The notes beneath the pieces are model-generated. The model was not told where the DNA came from, made no database searches, and saw only the letters and a program-made list of their open reading frames with translations. 54,242 nt of DNA, taken from the NCBI GenBank assembly GCA_001931905.2, contig MSJI02000181.1, forward strand, positions 77,296-131,537, in the 5' to 3' direction. The position numbers were made by a program, and so were the translations under genes. This document shows, one piece after another, positions 43,445-54,242 of the stretch. The first letter of the stretch is position 1. Each line of letters begins with the position of its first letter. This DNA comes from Cladosporium sp. IMV 00045 (lineage: Eukaryota > Ascomycota > Dothideomycetes > Cladosporiales > Cladosporiaceae).

Positions 43445-45795
43445 GCATGAACGAGCGAGAAGAATGGACAGAGAATAAATGGAACCTACCGTGCCTGCTT
43501 TTGTGCTGTGGGCGTGCAGAGTACGTATTCTGTGTGGGTTTTGTGATCGATTTGCCTGTTGCGGTGCGATCCAAGACGATGTTGAGTTTGTGATGGCCGA
43601 GCGCGAAGACTCCAACTGGTGAGTGGAAGAGAGATCATTTGCAGATAGAACGACCGAGGACGGGTCGGTCGGGATACGGGTGGAAAGGAAGATCCCGTGC
43701 GATCGCTCAATAACGATCAATCGAATACACATTGATGTCCGATTTGCCTTGACCTGTCAATCCTGCCGCGGTACGAGCGAGGTGGTTGATGAATAGGATG
43801 GTAGCAGCCGCAACCTCTCGGAGGAACCAAGCCGCCGCCTTATCATTCACGAACCAACCGAGGAAAGACCCGACACAAGCAACAGCCGCAGCATTTGACA
43901 CAAGGCATGCTACGGGGCACGTGGCCATAGTAAAGCGGTGTACCAATACTCGCAAGCAGCCGTTGGGTCGTCGTGCGACTTGGTGTGAGAAAATCAAGGG
44001 ACGAAACAAGCGCAGCACGAACAGTAAGGTAGCTTCGGCGGAAGATTTTCAGGAGAACGGAGACGAAGAAGATGAAGAACGAACAAAATTCCAAAACACA
44101 GCAACAAACGGTCACTGTAGATCCTGCTCTCTCTCGCTGCAGGCCTGCCATGAGCGCCATGCTGCACCCCGCGGTGGCCGTTTTCGCGCAAATGACTAGC
44201 CTGCCGGTACCTGGGTACGTTTGGGCATGTAGCGGTTGCGAGTAATGGGCAACGACTTTCACACCGACCCTTGTTTCACAGCACGTGTCGCGGTGTGATG
44301 ATCAGTACTACTACCAGTTTTACCCTGGAACTTTCACGTCGGTGAAGGCAAGATTGGAAGGTACTGAGCGGATCGCGCATTGGTGACACAGAGGATTTCT
44401 GAGCAGGATTGCTACGTGAGGGCGAAGTTGAATGCTTGCAGGAGGATCTCTAGACCCGACAAATGACCCTGGTTTTCGGTTCATTCGGAAATTTGCAAGT
44501 GCATTTTTAATCGCACCCTGGATTCCATCCTGAAGACAAAAGCCCTTCCTCCCTAGAGACGGTCAGAAACATGAACGGCACAACTGGGGCATGATGGGAA
44601 GAAAACAAAAAGCGAAATTCGTGTGGGATCCTGTCGCGAAGAGAACACGATAAGGGTTCATTTGGCAATACGAGCCTTGAAGGCGCCAAACAGAAAGCGA
44701 AAGGGGATAGAAGGGTTGGTTGGTTGGTCACAGCTCAAACACTACTTTATCCCGTAGGGCTGCAACTTCGCACGAGCGAGAAGTCGTTTTATCTTAGCTT
44801 CATCTCGAGATATTTGATCCGTACGTGCGAGAACCGAAAAGCCGAGAAGACGATGAACGATCGTATGTGCGAACGGATTTTTCCAGAGAGATTTTCGGTG
44901 GATACGGTACTTTACCTTATTGCTGCTATCTGTGCTATCTCGATTGGTTTGATGGCATCTCCTCGGAAAGGATCATCGTCATCATCGAGAATAGTAATCA
45001 AAGACCAAAGAAGAAAGTCGGTCAAGGAACATCATCACCACCTTTCCAGGGTTTTCTGTTCATCAATACCCACTTGGGAGAGAGGATTTTCCTTCCTCAT
45101 GTCCGAGTCCGAGTCGGCTCCAACATTTCCCTTCTGCATGGATGGCGAGGATGGCTACTTGCTAGCTGCTGCGCCTTGCCATAGCCCTGTCGTATTCGCT
45201 CGATTGATGCCTGGAAAGTCGGTTGGCTGCGTCGGCATCATTACATGCTCGCCCGGCTCTTGGTGCTGCTAACAGGGCTAGGACGGAAGAATGCCAAGGA
45301 GCTGGAAAAAAACAGGGAACGGGAGTTTAGAATGGCCGTAGAAGAGGGAAATCAGAGAAAGGACCGAGGAGTAATGGTGCAGGAATGTGCGCTGAAACCG
45401 GGGCATGTCCATGCAATCATGCGACCTGATGCATTCCTGTCGTGTCACCCACGGCTTGGTGCTATTATGTCCTCTCAACCAGACAGCTGTTACGAGCGAA
45501 GGATGATGGACCTCACAGAAGGGCGCGCGTGGGAACCCTTGCTGCAAGTCGCAGTCTTCGGTCGGGGCTTCAAGCCGACACGGCGTGATGGATTTTTTCT
45601 AGAAAAAGAGCACCGCAGGCATTATTGAAACGAATTGTGATGACATGCCACTTGCCGGGATGGCACCGCGACTGCGAGTGATTGAGACTCGACTAGGGTT
45701 CTCCGCGCCGCCGTCTCAGCCTTGCCGCTCGCTGTCAAAACGCGGTAGATCCATTTCATGGGACGTGGGGCGTGCATGCCTACGACGATTCTTCG

Positions 45796-45827
<32 letters not shown>
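45796..45827 (+). repeat. (ACG)n trinucleotide microsatellite
   Basis: About ten uninterrupted ACG units in the gene-free region. In this strand's three frames it would read as poly-Thr, poly-Arg or poly-Asp, but no supported gene spans it. Confidence 0.9.
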
Positions 45828-46948
45828 CCAGCACCGAGGCGTGGAAACAAGGCCGCTGGACTCTGACTGACCTGGTCGTTCGCGGTGAGGGTGAGTAGCC
45901 ATGGCAGCAATAATAGTGGCCTGTTCAAAACACGTTGGCCCCCGAGGTCCGCTCATCCTCATCATCCGTCGTGGCCATGCTCACACACCGCTCTCTTCAG
46001 ACAATCGAGAAAAGAGGGGCATGCATGGCCTCCACGGAGTCGGTCAGGAACCAGAGAAAAGAAAAAAAGGTCACGAGATGTGATTTAAAGAAAACGTGAT
46101 GCCCAATAACAAAATGGGCCAGGTTTTGCCTCGAGTCCAGACGCAGCCACGTCTTTGTCTGGAAGTCTATGCATCGAGTGACATGTAGTAGTGACATGAG
46201 CAGGTCAGGTACATACCTACGGTACATCCTGCGACAACGACAGAGCTTCACTACGCGCGCGTGCATCGGCGTCGTGGGCGGTAGTTTCAATTACTCAGTA
46301 GCATCCATAGTAGAACAGACCTAAAGGTGTTTTTCGCGCGACGAACAGACGAACGCAACGGACGCAAGGCCGCTCACACAGACGCGATGACATGATAATC
46401 ATTTCTGCCTTACCCTACCCCTGTGTGGGGTGCATCGTTATTTTGGCACATGCGAGCCGCCAACGGTCGCGCGCGCGCGGGTTTGCTACGGCCGGCAGAA
46501 TAGAAGAAAAGCAGGAAAGAGAAAAAAATCTCGTGTGCTATTCATGGGCCGCCAAGCCGGCTGGTGATCGTCTTGTGTTGGTTCTGCGACGGTGTGCCGG
46601 GTAGAGCCTTACGGACATTGCGGATACGAGACGGAGTAGTGGTGAGGAATAAATAGACGATGAAGTTGGAGGATTATGGAAGGGCGTCGAAGGTCGGGGA
46701 TCAGGTATGGGGAAAAATACAGGACAAACGACTAGGTAACTAGGTAGGTGCGAAACATCAGATGTGTCGCCAGGCTGAGGCGGCAAAGCGGCACGGTTTT
46801 GGAAAATGGCAGAAAACGGCGCATGAGAGGCGCCACCGCGTCCCATGGCTCGCCCGTATGCAGAGAAGCACACGGTGGCTTGATGGACGATGACATACAT
46901 ATGTCATGTCATGGAAGATTACATGTTTATTATTGCGCTTTTTCGCAC

Positions 46949-46968
46949 GCCTACATGTACATGTAGGC
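46949..46968. repeat. 20-bp perfect palindrome
   Basis: GCCTACATGTACATGTAGGC reads the same on both strands. It has no spacer, so it suits a dimeric protein-binding site better than a hairpin. An ACATATGTCATGTCATG run lies about 50 bases upstream. Confidence 0.85.
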
Positions 46969-49549
46969 TGTCAGCCAAGCGTAGCGAGATATCAACGCCA
47001 CGCACTCGGCTACGTGCATTTACACCGCCGGCATTTGGGGGTTTGGTTCCCACGCTGTCGGTTTGGGGATCGAGGCAAGCGAGCTCAGTGGCACGACAGT
47101 AGTAGTGGGCAACAGTCAGTAGTAGTGAATTGACTCCCGCAACGACGACAGGTCTGCTACAGCTACTGCTCCTCTCCCTGAGTCGCAACTTCTCGGACAG
47201 GTTAAAGCGTCGATTGTTTCGGACCCTCTCAACGCCCACTCAGTCGATACATCGAAGGCGTTGGAAGGGACCGCGTCGCAGGTGGAATCCTGTCACGCCT
47301 TTCGAGACAGCCGCGACGGCGGTGATGCTTGTAAACGGATTTATCAGGCGCGAGCTGAGGAGGAATGGCACAGGAGGATTGCAGTGGTACGTAGCAAGGC
47401 GGGCGTGCTCTGATACCGTGCAGCGTGCGTACTTCAGATGGGAAGGATCACTACCGCGACTCGACATTTCGGCGGCGGAGAAAGGAGGGGATGTACAATC
47501 GAGTACCTTGCTACTAGGTTTCCACGTCCAGTATACAGTACAGTCCGCGTCGACATCTCACCAGAGCTGTGGCAGGGGGATTGACGGGGATTGAGTTTCG
47601 GTCAAGAAAGTTTGGACATGGTTTGGACGACTCGGCCACGGCAGCAAGAGTGGGAGAGAGTTTTCGAGTGGCATGGAGTCTCGGAGTAAGCTGCTGTGCC
47701 GGATGGCGGCGGAGAGAGAGGCTGACAGAAGCATGAGCACCTCATCGTGCGAGCCGCATGCCCACCTCCGCGGCTGCTTTGTAGGCTTAGCAAGGTAATG
47801 CGGCAGGGAGAAAGAGGGGAGATGGAATTCTCGGGTGATGGACTGTTGGCACGACGGTTAGAGTGGGATCTGTCCTGCCAGGCTCGCCAGGGCTGAGGGC
47901 ATGCATGGATTGCATGCATGGTTGATGACTTGAAATGGACCGTGGTGTCATGGATGACTCTTCAGCCAGTCATGGGTTGCCGACATGGGTATGTGATCGT
48001 GTTTGAGGACGGCAGATCAGGGTAGGGCAGGGCGTGAGAGAGGCGTGGCAAGGCATCAGGACAGGAGACACGGTCACAGCATTGCTGCACTGACATGGAG
48101 GGATGATGAGATGAGATGATGGGTGAAATTACATGACGTCGCGGCCTGCCTGTCTCCCCCGTTTCACCCAGCGGGAGCGCTAAAAAAGAGAGTCGCGTTA
48201 TGGGATGGGATGATGGTGGTTTGGATGGTACTAGCGGTGCTAGTACCTGGATTTGCCGGGATGCGGCGGGTCGCAGAGTTGGTCGTGGTAATTTGCGTCG
48301 CGCCGGTGCAACTTTTGCCTTTTGCCTTTCTCTGGGTCCCAGCATGAACCAACTCTGTTGCTGTTGCTGCTGGGTTGCTGCTATGCTGATGCCAGCACCA
48401 AAAGAAGCCTCTCGCACTCGCTGACGGGGTTGACTGGTTGGTTGAGGCTGATTATGATTGATGATCGATGTGATTTTTGACACTTACACTATCACCTTGC
48501 CTTCCCGTCCGTTCGCGCCGTCTTTCCCTCTCTCTGTCTCTCTGTACCTGATCTTTTGCTTTGTCCGACGCTGCTGCCACCACCATAACCACCACACGCG
48601 CGCACCTACCATCTATCTGCCCTGCGCTGCCCTGCACTACTCACTCACTACTCTCACACTACCACTCCCTCACACACTCGACTCTCGATTCCTCCCAAAA
48701 AACCACCACTCCTTCTTGTGATCCTCCACTTTCACATTCCCCCTCCCAATCTCATTCCACCGCCCATTGACCGACCGACCGACCGTATACGCTCCTTTTG
48801 CACTCACACAACACTCTCTGCGCATTCACCTATCGCCGCCGCCAATTATCAATCCGTGTCGCCAACCCAACTCGCTCCCGTCCTCTAAGCCAACATTCAA
48901 TCAATCCCCTTGGACCAATCAGGAAGACACTCATACACACCCTCGGCGCTCGATCGCAGCTCTGTGTGTGTGTGATCTTCTTCGCCGCCGCCGCTGCCCA
49001 AACACGACAAGCCGGCCCAGCCCTGCCCTGCACTGCGCATCACCACGGACGCACTCGCAGGAATAAAATAAGACACACGAGAAAAGACCACAGCCCGTGC
49101 CAGCTACTCGGCTATCTGTCTGTGTGTCCACCTGCCTGTCTGTCCCCCCACGCCTTCAGCCCCAGCAGGCATAAAAGCGCAGCAGCAGCTCTGCATCAGA
49201 TTGCAGCAGTAGTAGCACCGCCGGATTCACGCACCTGCATGCTCTGACGTGCATTCGCTCCACGTCGCTAGCAGCATCCTGTACAGCGCACTACCTCACC
49301 ACCTAATCCGTACCGGCTGCCTTGTCCCTCGCAGCCTCCGCATCCCGCAGTCCGCAGTCGCGCTGGCGCGAACCCACTACTCATCGCTGGTCGATTCCTT
49401 CTAACCCTCTTCTGACTGCGCGCGTGGGACCTCGCATATCAACACCATACATATCTCTTCACCACCCCGCCGCCGCCACACCTGCCTGCCATATCTGTCC
49501 TTACTAGGCAGCCTTGGTGCGACTTCTTTCTGATACTCGGACGGCTACC

Positions 49550-49592
49550 ATGCTCGCGGTCCACAATGCCTCGCGCCATTCTCGCTGAGTAA
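49550..49592 (+). promoter_or_regulatory. Two overlapping short upstream ORFs before PLC
   Basis: One upstream ATG at 49550 opens a 12-codon frame ending in TGA at 49586-49588. A second ATG at 49566, in another frame, opens 8 codons ending in TAA at 49590-49592. Both close 33-37 bases before the PLC ATG at 49626. If the leader is unspliced here, they would be read first by scanning ribosomes and could lower PLC translation. Confidence 0.5.
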
Positions 49593-49625
49593 ATTTGCCT
49601 TCTCATCATCCCGGCTTTGAAAGTC

Positions 49626-52600
49626 ATGAATCTGCCGTCTCGACCGCATTCGCCAATCAACGAACACCCCAATGGCTCTGTTATAATCAACGACTCTTCT
49701 GCCACTCCGCGAGCGCCGGCCGCTTCCAGTGCGCCTAATAATCCACCAATTCTCAACACCACCATCGCCATGACGGTTACGCCAGCTTCAGCTGCTGCTA
49801 TCAGCAGTGCTGCCTCGTCCACCCGAGGCAGCCCAATCTCACACATTCCCTCACTCCGCTCCAAACGCTCCTTCATGCACCAGGATCGCGTTTTGGAGAA
49901 CGGCCAATCACCCCAATTATACCCTCACATGTCGCCTTCCGTGCTTCCACGAACATCCGCACTGGAAAGGCCCATTCACGAACGATCACCATCTCCTCAC
50001 ACTCGCACTGCGCCACCAAGTGCAATGTCAGAGGCAATGACCGGAAAAAGCCCTGGTTTGATCCGAAGACTATCACGTGGCGCCCACAACAAGCTCAGAC
50101 GAAGAGCATCAACCACCCAATCGATGCGAATGCGCGACCAAAGCGCTGGCCCTGTCCTCATGCGTCGACGAAGTGATAGCAACAACTCGGACCTTGCCCA
50201 GGACGTCTCGGATCTTGAACTCGACAGCCCTCCTGAAGTTCCAGACGATGTCATCGAAGAACGATCGCATTCAAGAGGAGCTCCGTCGTCACGAGCACCC
50301 TCCAAAGTGCGAGGTCGCCACAATGGACTCGCCAACATCGTTGGTCGACCAAGCAATGCCTCTAGTGCATTGAGCAGCTTCGAAGGTGGTATTGCTCCCG
50401 CGATATCCGCCGTTTTGGAGCAGGGTACTTGGGTCACCAAGCACACTTCGAAAAGGGTCAAACGCATCAAAATCTGGCTGGATCCCAACTCTGCACGTGT
50501 TTGTTGGCACGCTTCCAATCTTGGAAAATCCTTCTTCATCGACGACGTTCGTGAAATTCGCGTTGGCGCTGACTCTAGGAACGCACGCGATGACGTCCAA
50601 GTGCCACACGAGCACGAGAACCGGATGATCTCTATCATATACGAATTGCCTGAAAAATCAAAAGGCCGTACGATCAAAAACATGCACCTCATGACTCCCG
50701 ACGCGTACATCACCAATCTCTGGGCCGACGCGCTGAACAAGGTCACCAGAGAGCGCATCGAAATTATGAACGCCCTCTCATCTTCCACCGAGAAGAGTGA
50801 GAAAAGTATCGCAATGGCATGGCGCCAGGCGATGGCTCGCAAAGCTTCCGACGCGGACGAGTCTTTCACTCTGGACGACGCCAAATGGATTTGCCGCAAG
50901 CTTGAGATCAACTGTTCAGACCACACAGTACGAACACACTTTACTCGATCTGATATCGATGGCTGCGGTAGCCTCGACTACACCCAATACCGCGACTTTG
51001 TCGACTCTTTCAAGGAACGCAAAGACATCCAGAATCTCTATCGCAACATCAAATTTGGTACCGATCTCGAGATGGATCTGGAGACCTTCCTTGAGTTCCT
51101 CCGCATCGAGCAATGCGTCGACGTCGATAAGGACAGGAGCCATTGGGAAGCAGTTTTCGACAAGTACGCGAAAAACGCGTCCAACCAAAGCCGTCTACCA
51201 GACGCTGAGCCCATCGTCGGTCTACGTACCATGAACATGTTGGGTTTCCAGAATTTCATGACGTCTTCTTACAATACGCCACTCGTTCAAAAGAAAGGTG
51301 ATGTCGTTCTCGACAAACCCTTGAACGAGTACTTCGTTTCCAGCTCGCACAACACCTATCTGCTCGGCCGTCAAGTTGCGGGCGCATCAAGTGTCGAAGG
51401 CTACATTTCCGCTCTTGTTAAGGGATGCCGCTGCATCGAGATCGATTGTTGGGACGGAGACGATGGTCGTCCAATGGTCACACATGGCCGGACCATGACC
51501 ACCAAGATCCCCTTTGCAGATTGCGTGTCTGTCATCGCAAAATACGCTTTTCACAGCACTCCTTACCCGCTGATTGTCTCTCTCGAGGTTCACTGCAGTG
51601 CCGACCAGCAGCTTGCAATGGTTGAGCTGATGAAGAAGCACTGGGACGGCACCATGATCCTCGAACCGTTGATGACCAACTCTGTATTCTTGCCTTCTCC
51701 TGAAGAGCTCAGGAACAAAATCCTGGTCAAGGTCAAGGCATCGGAGGACAGCGACTTCGGATTGCCAATCGCCGATCCCGCCAACGGTCGGAGCCGTGCG
51801 CGCAGCATCACCTCTACCTTTACACGCACACCGTCGTCAGACCCAAGCCTGGTTTCAGCTTCTCCCCTTGTCAACAGCCCTCCAACCATGAGCCCATCGG
51901 ACAGCTTCGTGGCCGCCGTCTCCACACCTAGGGGCTCCACCACATCAGGACCGACAATGTCGGCAAGCTCGTCCAGCGATGATAGCGATCACCACGCAGC
52001 TACCATCGAGAAGGGCAAGAAGCGCAAGACGAGCAAGATCATCCCCGAACTTGGTAGACTCGGCGTATACTCCCAGGGCATCAAGTATGGTGGCTTCAAT
52101 GCACAGGAGGCGAAGACATACAACCACATCTTCTCCTTCTCGGAAAACACCTTCGCCAAGCTCACGGCGCGCAACTCTGACAGCAAGTCTTTGCTCGAAA
52201 AGCATAACATGCGCTACCTCATGCGCGTCTACCCAGGCGCGAGGCGCATCGACTCTTCCAACTTCAACCCCCTGCAAGCTTGGAGACGTGGTGTGCAGAT
52301 GGCAGCCTTGAACTGGCAGACCTACGATGTCCACATGCAGGTCAACGAAGCTATGTTCGCAGCTGGTTCGGATCGTCTGGGCTATGTACTCAAGCCAGAA
52401 GAGCTTCGTCAAGCCAAGCATCTCCCTCTTGCTGATGCTGTCACCGACGACATCGAGGCCAAGGAGAAGAAGTGGAAGAAGATTGTCAAGTTTGGTGTTG
52501 ATATCGTCTCGGCTCAGCGACTCCCGCGCCCACGCAATACCTCGTCGGAGACGCCAATGAACCCTTACATCGAATTCGAGATGTACTCTGCCGAGGACAA

Positions 52601-53210
52601 GGCTCGCGGCATTGCCACTGGTGAGGGCGGAACCGACGCTTCAGCTCGCGATGGCATGCTTGGTATCGGATCTCCTCTGCGCAAGCGCACTCGCGTCGTC
52701 GAGGGTAACGGTTTCGACCCGGTCTTCAACCAACCCATCAACATGACCGTCGAGACCAAGCACACCAGCCTCATCTTCGTTCGCTGGACTGTCTGGAACT
52801 CGCCCGATGGACGCCGCGCAAACTCCAACAACACTTTGCTTGCCACCTTCACTGCAAAGCTTGACAGCCTCCAGCAAGGCTACCGCCACCTCCCACTCTT
52901 CAACCCTAATGGCGAGCAATACCGCGATGCCAAGCTGTTCGTCAAGATCCACAAGGACCCGCCAGTCACCCTCCAGCACGACGACAGCAGCAGCAGCATT
53001 ATCGAGCCCACATGCCCCGCCTCTATCCGCTCCGCCTCCCCTCGCCCTATCGAGCCATTGCAGCGTAGCGAACGCTCCTGGCCGCGCCGAATCTTCAGCC
53101 GTCATCCCAGCGAGCGACGCAAGCGAGGTGAACAATTCACCGGCACAGCCGGCGAACCCAACGGACCGCTGAGCAGGACTTCAAGCCTCGACCGCGAGTC
53201 GATGCGCTGA
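49626..53210 (+). CDS. plc1: Phosphoinositide-specific phospholipase C
   Basis: Cleaves PIP2 to IP3 and diacylglycerol at the plasma membrane in calcium signalling. 1194 aa, single exon. I use the ATG at 49626 (MNLPSRPH); the frame extends upstream only to a TTG. Residues 1-255 are Ser/Pro-rich and disordered. A PH domain follows (about 263-383), then EF-hand-like repeats (about 400-510; DIDGCGSLDYTQY is a usable loop), PI-PLC X (about 562-705), a Ser-rich linker, PI-PLC Y (about 800-925) and C2 (about 945-1110), with a Ser/Arg-rich tail. Catalytic residues are present: H575 and N576 in SSSHNTYL, E605 and D607 in EIDCWDG, H620 in THGRT and E654 in SLEVHCS. It resembles a delta-type PLC as in other fungi. 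The 9-kb upstream region and short upstream ORFs suggest a complex leader. Confidence 0.97.
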   Translation: MNLPSRPHSPINEHPNGSVIINDSSATPRAPAASSAPNNPPILNTTIAMTVTPASAAAISSAASSTRGSPISHIPSLRSKRSFMHQDRVLENGQSPQLYPHMSPSVLPRTSALERPIHERSPSPHTRTAPPSAMSEAMTGKSPGLIRRLSRGAHNKLRRRASTTQSMRMRDQSAGPVLMRRRSDSNNSDLAQDVSDLELDSPPEVPDDVIEERSHSRGAPSSRAPSKVRGRHNGLANIVGRPSNASSALSSFEGGIAPAISAVLEQGTWVTKHTSKRVKRIKIWLDPNSARVCWHASNLGKSFFIDDVREIRVGADSRNARDDVQVPHEHENRMISIIYELPEKSKGRTIKNMHLMTPDAYITNLWADALNKVTRERIEIMNALSSSTEKSEKSIAMAWRQAMARKASDADESFTLDDAKWICRKLEINCSDHTVRTHFTRSDIDGCGSLDYTQYRDFVDSFKERKDIQNLYRNIKFGTDLEMDLETFLEFLRIEQCVDVDKDRSHWEAVFDKYAKNASNQSRLPDAEPIVGLRTMNMLGFQNFMTSSYNTPLVQKKGDVVLDKPLNEYFVSSSHNTYLLGRQVAGASSVEGYISALVKGCRCIEIDCWDGDDGRPMVTHGRTMTTKIPFADCVSVIAKYAFHSTPYPLIVSLEVHCSADQQLAMVELMKKHWDGTMILEPLMTNSVFLPSPEELRNKILVKVKASEDSDFGLPIADPANGRSRARSITSTFTRTPSSDPSLVSASPLVNSPPTMSPSDSFVAAVSTPRGSTTSGPTMSASSSSDDSDHHAATIEKGKKRKTSKIIPELGRLGVYSQGIKYGGFNAQEAKTYNHIFSFSENTFAKLTARNSDSKSLLEKHNMRYLMRVYPGARRIDSSNFNPLQAWRRGVQMAALNWQTYDVHMQVNEAMFAAGSDRLGYVLKPEELRQAKHLPLADAVTDDIEAKEKKWKKIVKFGVDIVSAQRLPRPRNTSSETPMNPYIEFEMYSAEDKARGIATGEGGTDASARDGMLGIGSPLRKRTRVVEGNGFDPVFNQPINMTVETKHTSLIFVRWTVWNSPDGRRANSNNTLLATFTAKLDSLQQGYRHLPLFNPNGEQYRDAKLFVKIHKDPPVTLQHDDSSSSIIEPTCPASIRSASPRPIEPLQRSERSWPRRIFSRHPSERRKRGEQFTGTAGEPNGPLSRTSSLDRESMR

Positions 53211-54242
53211 ATTAAGTCCTGAAAACAATAAGATACGAACGAAAGAGAATGGTCGGGTTGTGCCCAGACGGAAAGCATTCCACCTCTCTCTCCTCCAAAA
53301 CGCGCAAGATCGCAATGACGATTTTCCTTGTATCTACCACATACCCGGCGTTTTTGTTTGCAAACCTTGAAAAGAGCATCTCTCTCTCTCTCTAACCCCG
53401 ACCGCAGCGCGATGCGGGAAGAGACTTCTTTGTACCAATGCACCAGGATTACCACTACTACCAACCATGGGATAGGCGCAACTGGAAGAATTCGATCTCC
53501 TCGGTTCCAAAACACACATTGGACGAGGGGTACAAATACCACCATTTGGAAGGCGTTTTTTGCCTTTTTTTGTCTTCTTCGCTTCTTTCCTTCCATGCGA
53601 CGGTGGAACTTTTCCAAGTCACCACGTCGTCGATTACCTTTTTCTTTGTCTTCTTTCCTTTCTGCGTTTGTTTTCTGGGGCCAAAGGTTGATTTTTCTAT
53701 ATATCCCTTTTCCTTTTTTCGCCCAGAAGCGTTATTGCTTCTTCTTACTGATTCTTTTCTCGCTTTTTTCTCAGTCTTGTCTGTGTTGAGTGCTACCTGT
53801 TGTATACCCCCAGGGCTCCCTCATGTTATCAGGGCCGTTTTCCTTTTTTTTTTTTTTTTTTTGCTCTTTTTGCTCTGAGAGCTAGTCCACTAGCCTTTTC
53901 GATTTTCATCTTTAGCAGTTTCCATACCCCCCGAGAGTAGAGAGATTTTCTTCTCGATTTCCTTATCTCCGTCCGACGCTGGAAAGAGGAGAGGAGAGAA
54001 GAGAAGAGAGGATCGAGTCGACTGGAATTGAATTGATGATCATCTCGAAGACACCTTTTCCTTTTTCTTTCTTTCTTTCTTTCTTGTTTTGGTTTTTCCT
54101 GCCCTTTCTTTGGAGACGACTGGTTGTCATGACTTCCTCTCGTCCACTTGAGTCATGCTTTGACTCCCTCTTCTTTGCCCTCTGGAATTTGGAATGCGCT
54201 GCGTTTGACTGTCTGTCTCTTTTCCTCCTTTTTTTTTTTTTT
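53211..54242. other. PLC 3' region and right edge
   Basis: T-rich 3' flank with T17 near 53847-53863, (CTTT)n near 54067-54086, an AG-rich tract near 53985-54010 and a terminal T run. No gene is seen. Ending at a homopolymer mirrors the poly-A left edge and suggests a scaffold end. Confidence 0.5.

Larger units (their letters stand above)
40189..49625. other. 9.4-kb stretch with no recognisable gene
   Basis: Between the divergent starts of GGPP synthase and PLC I find no open frame with a known domain, no tRNA and no transposon. Frames such as 43786-44199, 44724-45272, 47130-47594 (+) and 47962-48483 (-) are short, many open only with TTG, and are biased by simple sequence. The tract has repeated GCATGC palindromes, a CGA trinucleotide array near 45797-45827, a 20-bp palindrome at 46949-46968 and a C/T-rich zone from about 48480 to 49500 that looks like PLC promoter and leader. 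It is not AT-rich, so strong RIP damage is unlikely. Confidence 0.5.

Noticed and set aside
44724..45272. 182-aa open frame in the 9.4-kb gene-free region
   Set aside because: It opens with TTG and has no domain; a single hydrophobic stretch is not enough to call a gene.
1..54242. CRISPR array, transposon or viral insertion
   Set aside because: I saw no regularly spaced direct repeats, transposase, reverse transcriptase or viral structural genes anywhere. The CCHC knuckle belongs to the Argonaute frame and has no gag or pol sequence around it.

Overview
The window is nuclear DNA of a filamentous ascomycete or black yeast. Evidence: short spliceosomal introns (GTGAGT or GTAAGT donors, CTGAC or CTAAC branch sites), a free-standing 5S rRNA gene, and a fungal gene set of acetyl-CoA synthetase, QDE-2-type Argonaute, UPF1, IMP4, GGPP synthase and PI-PLC. 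Gene style suggests Dothideomycetes, and the pair of diverged haplotypes described below would fit a hybrid or diploid black yeast such as Hortaea werneckii. That identification is inference. The window starts in poly-A and ends in poly-T, so it may be a whole scaffold.

Layout. 0.3-1.4 kb: MDR-family oxidoreductase (-). 2.5-4.7 kb: three-exon acetyl-CoA synthetase (-). 6.6-9.9 kb: MABP1/WDR62-like WD40 protein (+), then a 5S rRNA gene and about 2.9 kb without a recognisable gene. A 20-N gap at 13214-13233 is followed by a second WD40 copy lacking its 5' end, a second 5S gene, the same non-genic tract, a four-exon seven-helix rhodopsin-domain protein (20.0-21.5 kb, +) and an Argonaute (22.2-25.1 kb, -). 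After a second 20-N gap at 25990-26009 come a second rhodopsin-domain gene and a second, frameshifted Argonaute. From 32.6 kb the sequence is single copy: UPF1 helicase (-), IMP4 (+, divergent from UPF1), GGPP synthase (-), a 9.4-kb stretch with no recognisable gene, and phosphoinositide phospholipase C (+).

The apparent duplications are best explained by the gaps. The contig 13234-25989 is collinear first with the block to its left (6893-13213) and then with the block to its right (26010 to about 32560). The two outer contigs overlap each other by 243 bases (12971-13213 against 26010-26252, three mismatches). The middle contig is therefore probably the second haplotype or homeolog, wrongly inserted between two pieces of the first. 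The real locus would be a single WD40 - 5S - rhodopsin-domain - Argonaute - UPF1 - IMP4 - GGPPS - PLC order, present as two alleles about 5% apart in a coding sample.

The most unusual gene is the Argonaute. It has an N-terminal RGG tract and a CCHC zinc knuckle, a shortened PAZ region, an altered guide-binding MID pocket, and an intact DEDD slicer tetrad in PIWI. In one haplotype it is intact. In the other it carries two single-base indels. Most other genes are housekeeping functions with no operon-like link. Argonaute, UPF1 and IMP4 make a run of RNA-biology neighbours that may be chance.
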